Part shown: positions 34,831 to 43,474 of the stretch, one piece after another | How positions within the stretch are numbered: position 1 is the first letter of the stretch | How the letters are laid out: each line of letters opens with the position of its first letter | Source of the DNA: Clostridium lundense DSM 17049 | GTDB lineage: Bacteria; Bacillota; Clostridia; Clostridiales; Clostridiaceae | Direction: 5' to 3' | Assembly: GCF_000619945.1 (NCBI RefSeq) | Contig: NZ_JHVC01000006.1 | Location: forward strand, 186,001 to 250,000 | DNA length: 64,000 nucleotides | The notes under the pieces: generated by a model | What the model was told of the DNA's origin: nothing | Databases searched by the model: none | Seen by the model: only the letters and a program-made list of their open reading frames with translations | Position numbers and translations under genes: made by a program

Positions 34831-35745
34831 TTATAATTCCTCCCTTTTTATTTCTGAATTTAGTATTTTCGTACCATCTAAATTGTACTTTCCGTTTAAA
34901 AACCATAAGTTTTTTTCTATTGTCAGTGTGTTCTTTGTAAAACTTTCATTTTGTTTTATTTTAAAATTAATCTTACTTTTAACTACTGTATTATTAAAAG
35001 AGTTTGAAGAAAATTTATTAACTAAAAAAGAGCTTTTAAAAAGCTCCGTAGTGTTTAAGTTTTCTTTAATAAAAAATCCTAATATTGATTTAAAATATTC
35101 TGATGTAATTATATTAAAGATATTATTTGCTTTTACGGTAATAGGGTCTTTAGGATAGTTTTTATAACCATCTAAACTATATTGTCCATTTAATAACCAG
35201 CCACCATCTAAAAGTAATGGCACATTACCTCTAAAATTTAAAAATAATCTATTAACTACTTCACCTTCAAATTTCTCTTTATTTTTTAATAACATTACTG
35301 TAAATATAAAAAAATAAACTAAATGTGCCGGCTTAATTTCTTCTATTAATTTACTTAATCCTTTTGTATATGAATCAATATTACATCTTATAGCAAACAT
35401 ATATTTATTGAAATAATATATAATATCAGATCCATTATCTTTAGTGTAACTTTTTATTATTTCTCTAAGTTTATTCTTAGTAATCATATTGGTTGATGAA
35501 AATTTAGTTATAATTAATTCTCTTCGAAGTTCTAATGGCTTATCTCTATTATTGATGCCACAAAATTTCTCCCAAAAATCAATTCCCCATGTACAAGTTT
35601 CAGGAAATAACTGTCTTTCTAAATCACTTGTATCTACATTTAATTTATCTAATTCACTTCCTATAATTTTAAGGTTATAATCAAAAGTTTTATCTTGTAA
35701 AATAAAAGATGGTATATAAGTAGTTAGATTATTATAGCTACTCAT
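34831..35745 (-). CDS. XkdU-like baseplate protein with C-terminal extension, module 1
   Basis: 304 aa. Residues 1-150 follow the YmfQ/XkdU pattern (TYIPSFILQDKTFDYNLKII; CTWGIDFWEKFCGI; RRELIITKFSSTNMITKNKL). The extra 150 residues are not in module 2's counterpart and contain two copies of a WLLNGQYSLDGYKNY-type unit (second copy WFLNGKYNLDGTKIL). The duplicated unit resembles short carbohydrate- or fibre-binding repeats; its role is unknown. Confidence 0.7.
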   Translation of the reverse strand: MSSYNNLTTYIPSFILQDKTFDYNLKIIGSELDKLNVDTSDLERQLFPETCTWGIDFWEKFCGINNRDKPLELRRELIITKFSSTNMITKNKLREIIKSYTKDNGSDIIYYFNKYMFAIRCNIDSYTKGLSKLIEEIKPAHLVYFFIFTVMLLKNKEKFEGEVVNRLFLNFRGNVPLLLDGGWLLNGQYSLDGYKNYPKDPITVKANNIFNIITSEYFKSILGFFIKENLNTTELFKSSFLVNKFSSNSFNNTVVKSKINFKIKQNESFTKNTLTIEKNLWFLNGKYNLDGTKILNSEIKREEL

Positions 35746-35752
35746 ATATCAC

Positions 35753-37081
35753 CTATATAATAACTTCAGCTTTAAAACCTTTAATTAATATAACCCCAGT
35801 ATTACTAATCTTATTAATTAGAAAGCGAATATTGATTCCCCATTTATCAGCAGTTTTTATATTATTTTCAAAAACATATTCCTTACCACTTTTAACTGCA
35901 TTGGTAGCTTCCTCCCATGTTGGAACTAAATCATATGCATTATTAGTTACTTCCACTTTAATCTCATTTCCATCAATACCATTCCATTCCGGTGTAATTA
36001 ATATACTTTTTCCTTGTCTATCTATATCAATTACTTTACTTAATTGTATCTGGATTGATTTTTCATTCTTAGTAAAAGTATATTGACGTATTACTATATT
36101 GCCTTTGTCATGCACTTTTATTGTTATTGTATGCTGTCCATTTTCTAATTTGTAGAAAGTAGAATCTTGAACTGCTACTGTATATTCAATATTTTTTACT
36201 ACATCAAATTTACGAAGGATTAAATCATCTAATCGTTCTTCTACTGTAAAAGTATTAGCTTCTGGATTGTCACAGGTCATTGTATATTTAACCCCAAAGG
36301 AGCTATTTTTAAGCCCTATATCTTCATTCTTACCGCTAATTACTGGTGCAATGTATATCTTATTAAATGCACACATTCTCGTAGCTTTGTTGCCTGCACT
36401 ATCCTCTACTTCAATCTTTATTGTATGCTGTCCATCTGTAAGTGAATAGAATATTTTGTCAGGTATAGTACACTTATATTCTGTATTTTTATTAGCTGTA
36501 AATGTTTTTAAATTAATCCCATCTATCATTTCCATCACTGTAAAACTTGTATCATCTGTATCATTTATACTATATTTAATATCAAATGGAGAATATTTAT
36601 TACCTATATTGCTATCTTTTCCACTTATAATAGGTGGCATATTAACAGGCCCTTTCTTAACCCACCAGAAGCCAACTTTTGTGCCGTCATCTGGATATGT
36701 TCCATTTTCCGCTATAATAGTTTCTACATAAGTCCCTCTTTCTTCCCTAGAACTTCTGCGTGCCCTTTCACGATAAGCATTAATAGTTAAATTATTAAGT
36801 CTTGTATCTCCTAATATTCTTATAAAAATAATATATCTTTCATTAAATTCATTAAAATATTGGGTATATACTCCTTGATCATTTTCTCCCTCTACAACAG
36901 AAATTGTTATAGGTGAAAGACCTTGAAAGTTGAATTTACCATCTTGAAAATTATAACTAGCATATCCATTTGTAGAATATGAATCAGAAATATTTTGTAC
37001 ATCAAATATATCTCTTGTAATTGGTGGATACCACTCTCCATAATACGTTTGAATTGTATATTTTTCGTATCTCATCAACAC
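35753..37081 (-). CDS. Baseplate/fibre protein with two Ig-like repeats, module 1
   Basis: 442 aa without a family name I can assign. Two adjacent beta-sandwich repeats are clear: PPIISGKDSNIG...DGQHTIKIEVEDSAGNK at about 148-243 and APVISGKNEDIG...NGQHTITIKVHDKGN at about 246-335. Between baseplate J and the XkdU-like gene it may extend the baseplate toward the cell surface. The GTG start has GGGTGG 6 nt upstream; an ATG two codons later (TGATG overlap with the previous stop) is the alternative. Confidence 0.6.
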   Translation of the reverse strand: MLMRYEKYTIQTYYGEWYPPITRDIFDVQNISDSYSTNGYASYNFQDGKFNFQGLSPITISVVEGENDQGVYTQYFNEFNERYIIFIRILGDTRLNNLTINAYRERARRSSREERGTYVETIIAENGTYPDDGTKVGFWWVKKGPVNMPPIISGKDSNIGNKYSPFDIKYSINDTDDTSFTVMEMIDGINLKTFTANKNTEYKCTIPDKIFYSLTDGQHTIKIEVEDSAGNKATRMCAFNKIYIAPVISGKNEDIGLKNSSFGVKYTMTCDNPEANTFTVEERLDDLILRKFDVVKNIEYTVAVQDSTFYKLENGQHTITIKVHDKGNIVIRQYTFTKNEKSIQIQLSKVIDIDRQGKSILITPEWNGIDGNEIKVEVTNNAYDLVPTWEEATNAVKSGKEYVFENNIKTADKWGINIRFLINKISNTGVILIKGFKAEVII

Positions 37082-38259
37082 TTTATACCACCCTCTTTCG
37101 GAGCATAAATTCCATGTTTAAGAATTACATTATCTAGACTAGCAAAGCTTTGTATAACTACTATTTTATTTAATGCACTTGGCACTGTAGCATTACTGTC
37201 TTCTCTATAATCTATATTTCCTAAAATAGGTTTACTCTCATCATCCATAAATACATTTCTAATGTCTTCATTTAATAAAATATATGAATAATCTTTTACA
37301 TATTTAGTGTTTGTTATAATTGATTCAATGTCTTTCAACTTTATTACAGTACCTGGTAAACATTCAACGAAATAATTATTAATGTTTTCTTCGATATTTT
37401 TCATAGCAATATCCATATTGTCACTAGTTAAATTAACTATGCTTATATTTGCAGCTCTTAATACGGAAGTAGCAATTGTTACACTAGCCCCTATTGGTGC
37501 CTTACCTTCTCCTTCGCCACTTTCAGGATCTATATATTTTTTTACTTTGTTAAGTAAAGCATTATCTATAGGTTCTCCATTTTTACCATATAGCACTACC
37601 CTTACAGTTCCTGGCCCATTCCAAAGAGGAATTACTTTAGCATTTTTAACTCCTTGAATTTCTTTAGCCCAATTTATATAGTCTTGCTTATTTCCACAAG
37701 CTGGTGGAGATTGTGCTTTTTGAAGTAACCTATTACGTAAACTTTCATCATCTTCCTTTTCACTACCACCTTCTACAGCAGTAGCATTATAAACCTTGCT
37801 TATACCTAAGATTTGTACTGGTAATACTGTTATTGTATTTTCTGGTACTCTGTATAGTTCTCCTTCTTCAACCGCTTCTATGTTAGTAACTACTGTTCCT
37901 TCATATACAGTTGCATCATCTAATGTAGAATATTGTAAGCCATTTACGGTTTGAACTAAAGTTCCTTTTGGAATCAAAGTTCCATCTATACCTTCAAATA
38001 TAAATTTTGTGCATTTTGCCTTTTTACCTTTTTTTCTAAACACTCCATGTAGAGCTGCTAACTTTTCTAAAAATTCTCCATATGAAGTCTGTGGAAAAGC
38101 TTTTTCTAAAATATCTTCAAGATTTCTTTTGTTTTCTGCTAATTCTATACTTACAGCAGAAAGATTATCATAAAAAAAAGAACCTTCTCCTTTAAATAAA
38201 TCATTAGGTAATTTATTTAACATACGTTCTAATATTATCTGTTCATTTTCACTATACAT
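37075..38259 (-). CDS. Baseplate J-like protein (XkdT), module 1
   Basis: 394-aa baseplate wedge component with GEGSFFYDNLSAVSIELAE at the N terminus, LHGVFRKKGKKAKCTKFIFE and KVIPLWNGPGTVRVVLYGKN in the core. It overlaps the gp25-like gene by 8 bp, so it belongs to the original tail order and is the cognate copy. The copy at 32.2-33.2 kb is more diverged and lies in the second module. Confidence 0.9.
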   Translation of the reverse strand: MYSENEQIILERMLNKLPNDLFKGEGSFFYDNLSAVSIELAENKRNLEDILEKAFPQTSYGEFLEKLAALHGVFRKKGKKAKCTKFIFEGIDGTLIPKGTLVQTVNGLQYSTLDDATVYEGTVVTNIEAVEEGELYRVPENTITVLPVQILGISKVYNATAVEGGSEKEDDESLRNRLLQKAQSPPACGNKQDYINWAKEIQGVKNAKVIPLWNGPGTVRVVLYGKNGEPIDNALLNKVKKYIDPESGEGEGKAPIGASVTIATSVLRAANISIVNLTSDNMDIAMKNIEENINNYFVECLPGTVIKLKDIESIITNTKYVKDYSYILLNEDIRNVFMDDESKPILGNIDYREDSNATVPSALNKIVVIQSFASLDNVILKHGIYAPKEGGIKC

Positions 38260-38683
38260 TTATATTCACCTCTCCATATATAGTGTCTACTACACAATTA
38301 ATGGTTACTTTAACACCATCAACTTCTACAAGTATATTATTAACAGCTATTATATATTGATTAACAATCAAGCATTCTTCCAGATATCTCTTACCTTCAC
38401 TTTGTAGCACTTTTTTACTAAATGTTTGTCCTATCAAATTCTCAAATTCATGCCCATAATCCCAAGAATATGCCAAATATCTAAATCTAGGAGTATTCAA
38501 AGCTTTATAAATCCATACCTTCAATGCTTCTTTTCCTTCTAAAACTTTCATTTTACCATTTTCATATATAAATTTATTTTCTTCAAAATCCCAAGCATAT
38601 TCCTTAAATAAAGGCAAAATATTTTCTTCAGAACTTTTTATAATATTATCTATATCTAAATTTATTTCTGGTAATATACTCAT
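38252..38683 (-). CDS. XkdS/gp25-like baseplate protein (DUF2634)
   Basis: 143 aa. Motifs EGKEALKVWIYKALNTPRFR YLAYSWDYG and FENLIGQTFSKKVLQSE are typical of the XkdS/DUF2634 baseplate family, functionally like T4 gp25. Starts by ATGA-type overlap with the XkdR-like stop and ends inside the baseplate J start. Confidence 0.88.
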   Translation of the reverse strand: MSILPEINLDIDNIIKSSEENILPLFKEYAWDFEENKFIYENGKMKVLEGKEALKVWIYKALNTPRFRYLAYSWDYGHEFENLIGQTFSKKVLQSEGKRYLEECLIVNQYIIAVNNILVEVDGVKVTINCVVDTIYGEVNINV

Positions 38684-39045
38684 AGTGTCACCACCCTTGC
38701 AAGTATTATATAAATTTGTCTATCCTGTGTAGAGAGCATAGCTATTTTATCATCTTTTTTTAGCCCATCTTTATATATTATTTCTCCCTCTTTTATGCCT
38801 ACTTCACTTACAGAATGCTCTCCTGCTGTACCTTCTGCCCTAGAACGAGGAATTGTAATTTTTCTTTTATACTCATTTACTAAATAATCAGCTACAATAA
38901 AATTATTTTTAGTAAGCTGCAAATTTCCTACTTCTACTATTAAAGGATTACTAGATATAACTTTACCAATTTCAATAGAAGGAGGGTTATAAGCCGCTCC
39001 TTTCTCCTTCATAATATTTACTAATTCAACGAATGGATCCTGCAT
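38680..39045 (-). CDS. XkdR-like baseplate protein (DUF2577)
   Basis: 121 aa. Pattern PSIEIGKVISSNPLIVEVGN and LKKDDKIAMLSTQDRQIYII is that of DUF2577/XkdR, a small OB-like hub or spike-associated protein in PBSX-type tails. It overlaps the XkdS gene by 4 bp and follows the XkdQ-like gene by 2 nt. Confidence 0.85.
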   Translation of the reverse strand: MQDPFVELVNIMKEKGAAYNPPSIEIGKVISSNPLIVEVGNLQLTKNNFIVADYLVNEYKRKITIPRSRAEGTAGEHSVSEVGIKEGEIIYKDGLKKDDKIAMLSTQDRQIYIILARVVTL

Positions 39046-39047
39046 GC

Positions 39048-40043
39048 CTACCCCTCCTTTATATCCATTTTATTTTCATAATTTAATGTAAGATTCATTG
39101 TATATTTTCCTGTAGCAACCTCCCAAGTATGAGTATCGGCATCTATATAAAGAATATTGGTTTGTAAATTGTCTAAATAAAATATTTTAGTATTTACTGC
39201 ATATCCCGTTCTACAGCTCCAGTTACCTATAGATTCAATGCTTACATCTCTATCTACTCCATGGAGCATAGTTTTAGCCATAGCATATGGACTTTTTCCA
39301 TCTTCCTTTTGACAGGTTCTTTGCAATATTCCAAAATAAGAAAATAACTTTGAATCTTCAACTTTACCTATAAATTTTCCATTATCATCATATATCATTA
39401 CTCTATTTACCATACTTGACATAGTATCTTTATATTCAAGTCCTAAAACAGTATTTGTTTCACTATCATTTCTAGTACTATTTATTACAAAGTCAGTTAC
39501 AACTGCTCCTTTTTCTATTACACTTATTTTTGTATCATCTGCAACAAGCATATACTTCTTTCCATTTTGTTTATATATTTCTGTATATATTCCCATAATA
39601 GCTTCATAAGCACTTTGATCTGATATAAGTCTTGTTATTGGAATATTTATATTAGGTATTCTATTAAAATTAATTCCTAAATCCTTTATTATTTTCTCCA
39701 CAGCTTTAGATGCAGGCATTTTATTAAAATTATAAGTAACTGTATTTTGAAGCAAATAAATAAGATAGTCAAAAGCAGTAAATTGTATTTCTTGACTAGA
39801 AGAACTTAAACTTCTATCAAAAACTATACCCGAAAAGATTTTTTCTCCATTTAAAGTTACCCAAACCTTTGTGCCTGGATTGATTTGGGTTGTCTCATGA
39901 TTTCTATCAAATATGCTGTAAAGCAAACTAACTTCTAATCTTCTAGAACATTGCTCCTTATCTCCTGATATTGAAACTGATTTGCAAAATGGCGTTATAT
40001 CTGTAATATACTTTTTATTGTATTCCGCATAAATTTTAATCAT
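39048..40043 (-). CDS. XkdQ-like baseplate hub protein
   Basis: 331 aa. Begins MIKIYAEYNKKYITDITPFC with the SGDKEQCSRRLEVSLLYS segment common to XkdQ and gpD/gp27-type hub proteins, and ends with a short beta domain. The ATG overlaps the preceding TGA (ATGA). It should form the ring that joins tail tube to spike. Confidence 0.88.
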   Translation of the reverse strand: MIKIYAEYNKKYITDITPFCKSVSISGDKEQCSRRLEVSLLYSIFDRNHETTQINPGTKVWVTLNGEKIFSGIVFDRSLSSSSQEIQFTAFDYLIYLLQNTVTYNFNKMPASKAVEKIIKDLGINFNRIPNINIPITRLISDQSAYEAIMGIYTEIYKQNGKKYMLVADDTKISVIEKGAVVTDFVINSTRNDSETNTVLGLEYKDTMSSMVNRVMIYDDNGKFIGKVEDSKLFSYFGILQRTCQKEDGKSPYAMAKTMLHGVDRDVSIESIGNWSCRTGYAVNTKIFYLDNLQTNILYIDADTHTWEVATGKYTMNLTLNYENKMDIKEG

Positions 40044-40648
40044 AAATAAAGAACCGTCCCTATTTTCATGTTTCTAGGATTTTTAATACCATTTTTTCTC
40101 CCTAAATAATCAGCTTTATTACCATCTCCATAAAAAGATTTTGCAATTTTCCATAGACTATCTCCTTGTTTTACTACATACACTTTTGGGGTATATTTAT
40201 TAACCATTCTTTTATTTGCATTGTCCATTCCACCATTTACAGCTTTCACTAATGGATTTATTCTTTTAAATTCTTTAAATTCAATAGTAAAATATACATC
40301 TCCAGTACCATCTTTTTCACCATATGTGAAATTTTCAATATAAAATATTTTATTTATATCTGTATCAGTTATAATAAACCTTACTTGCCCTTTTTCCATA
40401 ATTTCTTTTATAAGAGCTATACACTCATATGGTTTAGGAAAAGTGTGATATTGACAAAAATCATAATCTTGATTGGGTAAAAAACTCCTTAAAGTAATTG
40501 TATCAAGTCTTCTCTTACCCAAAAGACTTACTTCTCCAATATCTTCTACAACAACTGTAGTATTAGAGTTTCCAGCTGATATCTCAAAACTTTCAGGTGG
40601 TACTGGAAATTGAAAACTAATATTATCTTGCTTTATCCAAAATTCCAT
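40040..40648 (-). CDS. XkdP-like LysM baseplate/hub protein
   Basis: 202 aa. The N-terminal two thirds match XkdP (FQFPVPPESFEISAGNSNTT; DTITLRSFLPNQDYDF). The C terminus is a single LysM (YVVKQGDSLWKIAKSFYGDG, ending RNMKIGTVLYL). LysM proteins at this position are thought to sit at the baseplate hub and contact peptidoglycan. Encoded between tape measure and XkdQ as in PBSX. Confidence 0.9.
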   Translation of the reverse strand: MEFWIKQDNISFQFPVPPESFEISAGNSNTTVVVEDIGEVSLLGKRRLDTITLRSFLPNQDYDFCQYHTFPKPYECIALIKEIMEKGQVRFIITDTDINKIFYIENFTYGEKDGTGDVYFTIEFKEFKRINPLVKAVNGGMDNANKRMVNKYTPKVYVVKQGDSLWKIAKSFYGDGNKADYLGRKNGIKNPRNMKIGTVLYL

Positions 40649-40662
40649 GTATCTACCTCCTG

Positions 40663-42246
40663 TTATACCATATTAATGCTAGTGGTTTTTAATTTTCTAG
40701 CTAAAGCATTAGCTATTCTATCAATATCAGCATCTTCTCTAATAACTATTGTATCCGCCAGCTTTGGTATAGAAACATTATTTCCCATCATATTTCTTGA
40801 TGTTCTACTATCAAATACCTGTGCTCCACTTGGAAGATCTATAAGCTCAGGACCATTTTCACCAACCCAAGTCATTCCGCCATTCCAATAACTTGTACCT
40901 AATGCATTTTTACCAACTTTACCTTTAGGATTACTTGTACTACTATTATCTTCGCCTTTTCCTGTTACCTTAGCAACGATATCTATAACCCCTTGTATTG
41001 GATTTGATAAAAAGCCTGTTACAGCATCCCATACCTCCAGTACTATTCCTAAAAGCTTCCCTATAACTCCAATCACTTTTTCAACAACTGGACTTATACT
41101 ATCTATAGCTTTTTTTATAACACTAACAGTTGGTTCTAATTTATCTCTTATTCCTCCCCAATTTTCAGTCCATGCTTTATAAAGAAGTACTACTATTCCT
41201 ATAATAAGTGATATAACTCCTACTATTGGATTGGTTAATACCATAGAAAATACCTGACCTACTGACTTAATAATCCCCTTACATGCTATTTTACTAATAT
41301 CTCTTATTTGTTTAAACCCAGTTCCTACATTTTTAAAATACCTTTTAAAAATATTTCCTGATGCATTAATTTGACTATTATTACTTCCCGAATTTAAAAC
41401 TCTTCCAATATTTAATCTAGTGTTTTGCATAGTACCTCTTGCTGCCTGTAAACCATTAGTTGTTGTCCTTGATGCCCCACTATATCTCTGTCCTATATTG
41501 TTTACAATTCCCTGAGTAACTTTATTAGGATTTCCTTTTATTTTTCCTCCATTGTTAACTTTAACCCCAGGCATATTCTTCAGTTGACTTCCATTTATTC
41601 CCATAGCTTTAAGTTGATCCTTTACTTCATTTGCTTTTCCTGCATTTACTTTCATTATAGTATCCATAACTTCTGAAAAACTTTTACCTGTGGCTGCAGA
41701 AGTATCCGCTGCTGCTGCTACAACTTTTTTATAATCTAATCCTGCGTTTTTAGCTTGTATAATACCTTTCATTAATTCTTCTTCTGAAACAGATGAATTC
41801 TGATTACTAATCCATTTTATAGCTTTTTTACTTTGATTTTTACTACCTAAGGAATAAGTCAGCATTTCTCTATTTCCCTCATCATTTTTGGCTGATCCAA
41901 TGGTATTATCATATACAGTCTTAGTATTCTCTACTATGTCTTTATATTTATCTTCATCTTCTTTTTCTTCTTTTAATTCACTTACTTTATTTTTTATGTC
42001 AATGGTAACTTCACTATTTTCTTTTAATTCTTTAATTTTTTTTATAACTTCTTGTATCTTATCAATAGTTGCATCCATATTATGATTTATTTTTGTTTCT
42101 ATTTTAATTGATGAAAGTTCATTTAACTTGTCTTTCACTCTATCTATTTCATCTCTGAATATAGATGTTATATCAATAATTTGCTTCATTGCTTCCAAAT
42201 ATGAGCTATTATCTAATTTTAATTTTACATTTAGTTCTCTGTTCAA
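40663..42246 (-). CDS. Tail tape measure protein (XkdO-like)
   Basis: 527 aa. Coiled-coil N terminus (IIDITSIFRDEIDRVKDKLN), a TP901-type core with NAGLDYKKVVAAAADTSAAT, then membrane-like helices (VFSMVLTNPIVGVISLIIGI) and GTSYWNGGMTWVGENGPELI near the C terminus, all typical of tape measures. The TTG start has GAGGTGAGATT upstream. The short length implies a tail of roughly 80 nm at about 0.15 nm per residue, in the range of R-type bacteriocins. Confidence 0.88.
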   Translation of the reverse strand: MNRELNVKLKLDNSSYLEAMKQIIDITSIFRDEIDRVKDKLNELSSIKIETKINHNMDATIDKIQEVIKKIKELKENSEVTIDIKNKVSELKEEKEDEDKYKDIVENTKTVYDNTIGSAKNDEGNREMLTYSLGSKNQSKKAIKWISNQNSSVSEEELMKGIIQAKNAGLDYKKVVAAAADTSAATGKSFSEVMDTIMKVNAGKANEVKDQLKAMGINGSQLKNMPGVKVNNGGKIKGNPNKVTQGIVNNIGQRYSGASRTTTNGLQAARGTMQNTRLNIGRVLNSGSNNSQINASGNIFKRYFKNVGTGFKQIRDISKIACKGIIKSVGQVFSMVLTNPIVGVISLIIGIVVLLYKAWTENWGGIRDKLEPTVSVIKKAIDSISPVVEKVIGVIGKLLGIVLEVWDAVTGFLSNPIQGVIDIVAKVTGKGEDNSSTSNPKGKVGKNALGTSYWNGGMTWVGENGPELIDLPSGAQVFDSRTSRNMMGNNVSIPKLADTIVIREDADIDRIANALARKLKTTSINMV

Positions 42247-42282
42247 AATCTCACCTCACTTTATTAAGTGATATAATTATTT

Positions 42283-42902
42283 TTATATTATAGTTACTGG
42301 GAATATTGCCACTTCTTTATCTTTTAAATCATTAATGTCTTTATATCTTTCATCTTGTTCTTGTATGACAAAAGATTTTAGTATAAGCTTATCGCCAATA
42401 TCCATATTCCAATAATCTGATGGTTTGATTATTCTCTTTGTTTTCCAAAGGTAATACATTATTTTAACTTCCCCATCAGATTCTATAAGTTTTTTACTGC
42501 TTCAACTACACCTTTACCAAAACCACTTAAATCATTTATCTCTTTATAAAGCGCTGAGATTTCTCCCGGCTTATCATTAAACATAATTTCTAATAGTTCA
42601 TTAGGAGTATGTGCTTTAAAATGTTCCATAAGCTCCTTTGATTTTAAATTTGGTTCTTTTATTCCTTCTAGCACTGTTAATAACTGTATCTTATTTGTAT
42701 CTATATTATTTATTTCATCATCCTCTAAAGATATACAACTTTCTTGAATAGAGTTATATACAGACATTGGAACTGCCTGCAATGTAAATATTATTTCTTC
42801 TCCAAAAGCATCACTTAAACTTTTAATTTTAACCTTTCTTGTTGGCCTTTTTATTTTACTTATATCTGATTTTAATAATAAATCTACAACATTTTTATTC
42901 AT
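42283..42902 (-). CDS. Tail assembly chaperone, -1 frameshift fusion product (G-T type)
   Basis: The 139-aa chaperone frame meets a slippery heptamer A AAA AAC at 42489-42495, two codons before its stop. A -1 shift there enters a 68-codon frame (LIESDGEVKIMYYLWKTKRI...) that ends at 42283, just before the tape measure. The extension has no start codon or ribosome site of its own. Programmed -1 shifts at this exact place are conserved in long-tailed phages, where the longer form guides tube assembly round the tape measure. Fusion length is about 206 aa. Confidence 0.8.
42483..42902 (-). CDS. XkdN-like tail assembly chaperone, short form
   Basis: 139 aa, the unshifted product. Pattern KIKRPTRKVKIKSLSDAFGE and FTLQAVPMSVYNSIQESCIS resembles XkdN and other tail-assembly chaperones. 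It lies between tube and tape measure genes. In studied phages the short form is made in large excess over the frameshifted form. RBS GAGGAGGAACTAAT precedes the ATG. Confidence 0.82.
   Translation of the reverse strand: MNKNVVDLLLKSDISKIKRPTRKVKIKSLSDAFGEEIIFTLQAVPMSVYNSIQESCISLEDDEINNIDTNKIQLLTVLEGIKEPNLKSKELMEHFKAHTPNELLEIMFNDKPGEISALYKEINDLSGFGKGVVEAVKNL
42489..42495 (-). promoter_or_regulatory. Ribosomal -1 slippery heptamer A AAA AAC
   Basis: In the chaperone frame the codons read GTA AAA AAC TTA TAG. The heptamer allows both tRNAs to re-pair after a one-base backward slip, and the next codons then read CTT ATA GAA. No strong downstream hairpin was recognised by eye. Confidence 0.8.
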
Positions 42903-43022
42903 ATTAGTTCCTCCTCATATTTATGTGATGGCTACCTGCCCTAATGCTTTACATAAGGACAGATACGCCTCTAAATAATTTCTTTTAAACTAAGTTATCC
43001 ATAGGATAAAAATAGAACCAGG

Positions 43023-43460
43023 TTACATTTCTGGTTCTATCCAATCATATATTTCATAATCTGAAAAAGTAAATGGCATACTATCTTCTATTATTTTCTT
43101 AGCTTCCCAACCTGCCAATTTAATTTCATCAAAAATAGCATCCTTTATTACTATTCTTTCTGCACCTAAACTATCTGGGTCTGATAATTTTGACATTATT
43201 GTACAAACTACCATTCTGCCTTCCTTTATTGAATCGGCTAATTTTTTTATCATTCTTGAATTAACCTTTTGCATTTTTAGTGTTCCTTTTCCTTCGAATC
43301 CTGTAACTTTATATTTTTTTCCCATAGATTTGCACATTTTTACTTCTTCTTTTGTTAAGGTTACCTTTGCTTCTAATCCTATAACCTCTCCGATATATTC
43401 ACCATCTATCCAACATTCACCGTGAGTTCCTGATATTGTTTTTTGAGCATCATAAGCCAT
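43023..43460 (-). CDS. Phage tail tube protein (XkdM-like)
   Basis: 145 aa. The sequence ISGTHGECWIDGEYIGEVIG, then LEAKVTLTKEEVKMCKSMGK and KGTLKMQKVNSRM, is characteristic of XkdM (DUF2001), the inner tube of PBSX-type contractile tails. It directly follows the sheath gene by 14 nt. RBS AAGGAGGTAATATAAT. Confidence 0.93.
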   Translation of the reverse strand: MAYDAQKTISGTHGECWIDGEYIGEVIGLEAKVTLTKEEVKMCKSMGKKYKVTGFEGKGTLKMQKVNSRMIKKLADSIKEGRMVVCTIMSKLSDPDSLGAERIVIKDAIFDEIKLAGWEAKKIIEDSMPFTFSDYEIYDWIEPEM

Positions 43461-43474
43461 ATTATATTACCTCC

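Noticed and set aside
28645..38259. Invertible fibre cassette
   Set aside because: Paralogous genes of the two modules lie in the same orientation, and no invertase gene or inverted crossover sites were found.
40050..40065. AACCGTCCCTA word matching the REP repeats near the transposase
   Set aside because: It is the coding sequence for KIGTVL at the end of a LysM domain, a normal LysM ending, and has no palindrome around it.
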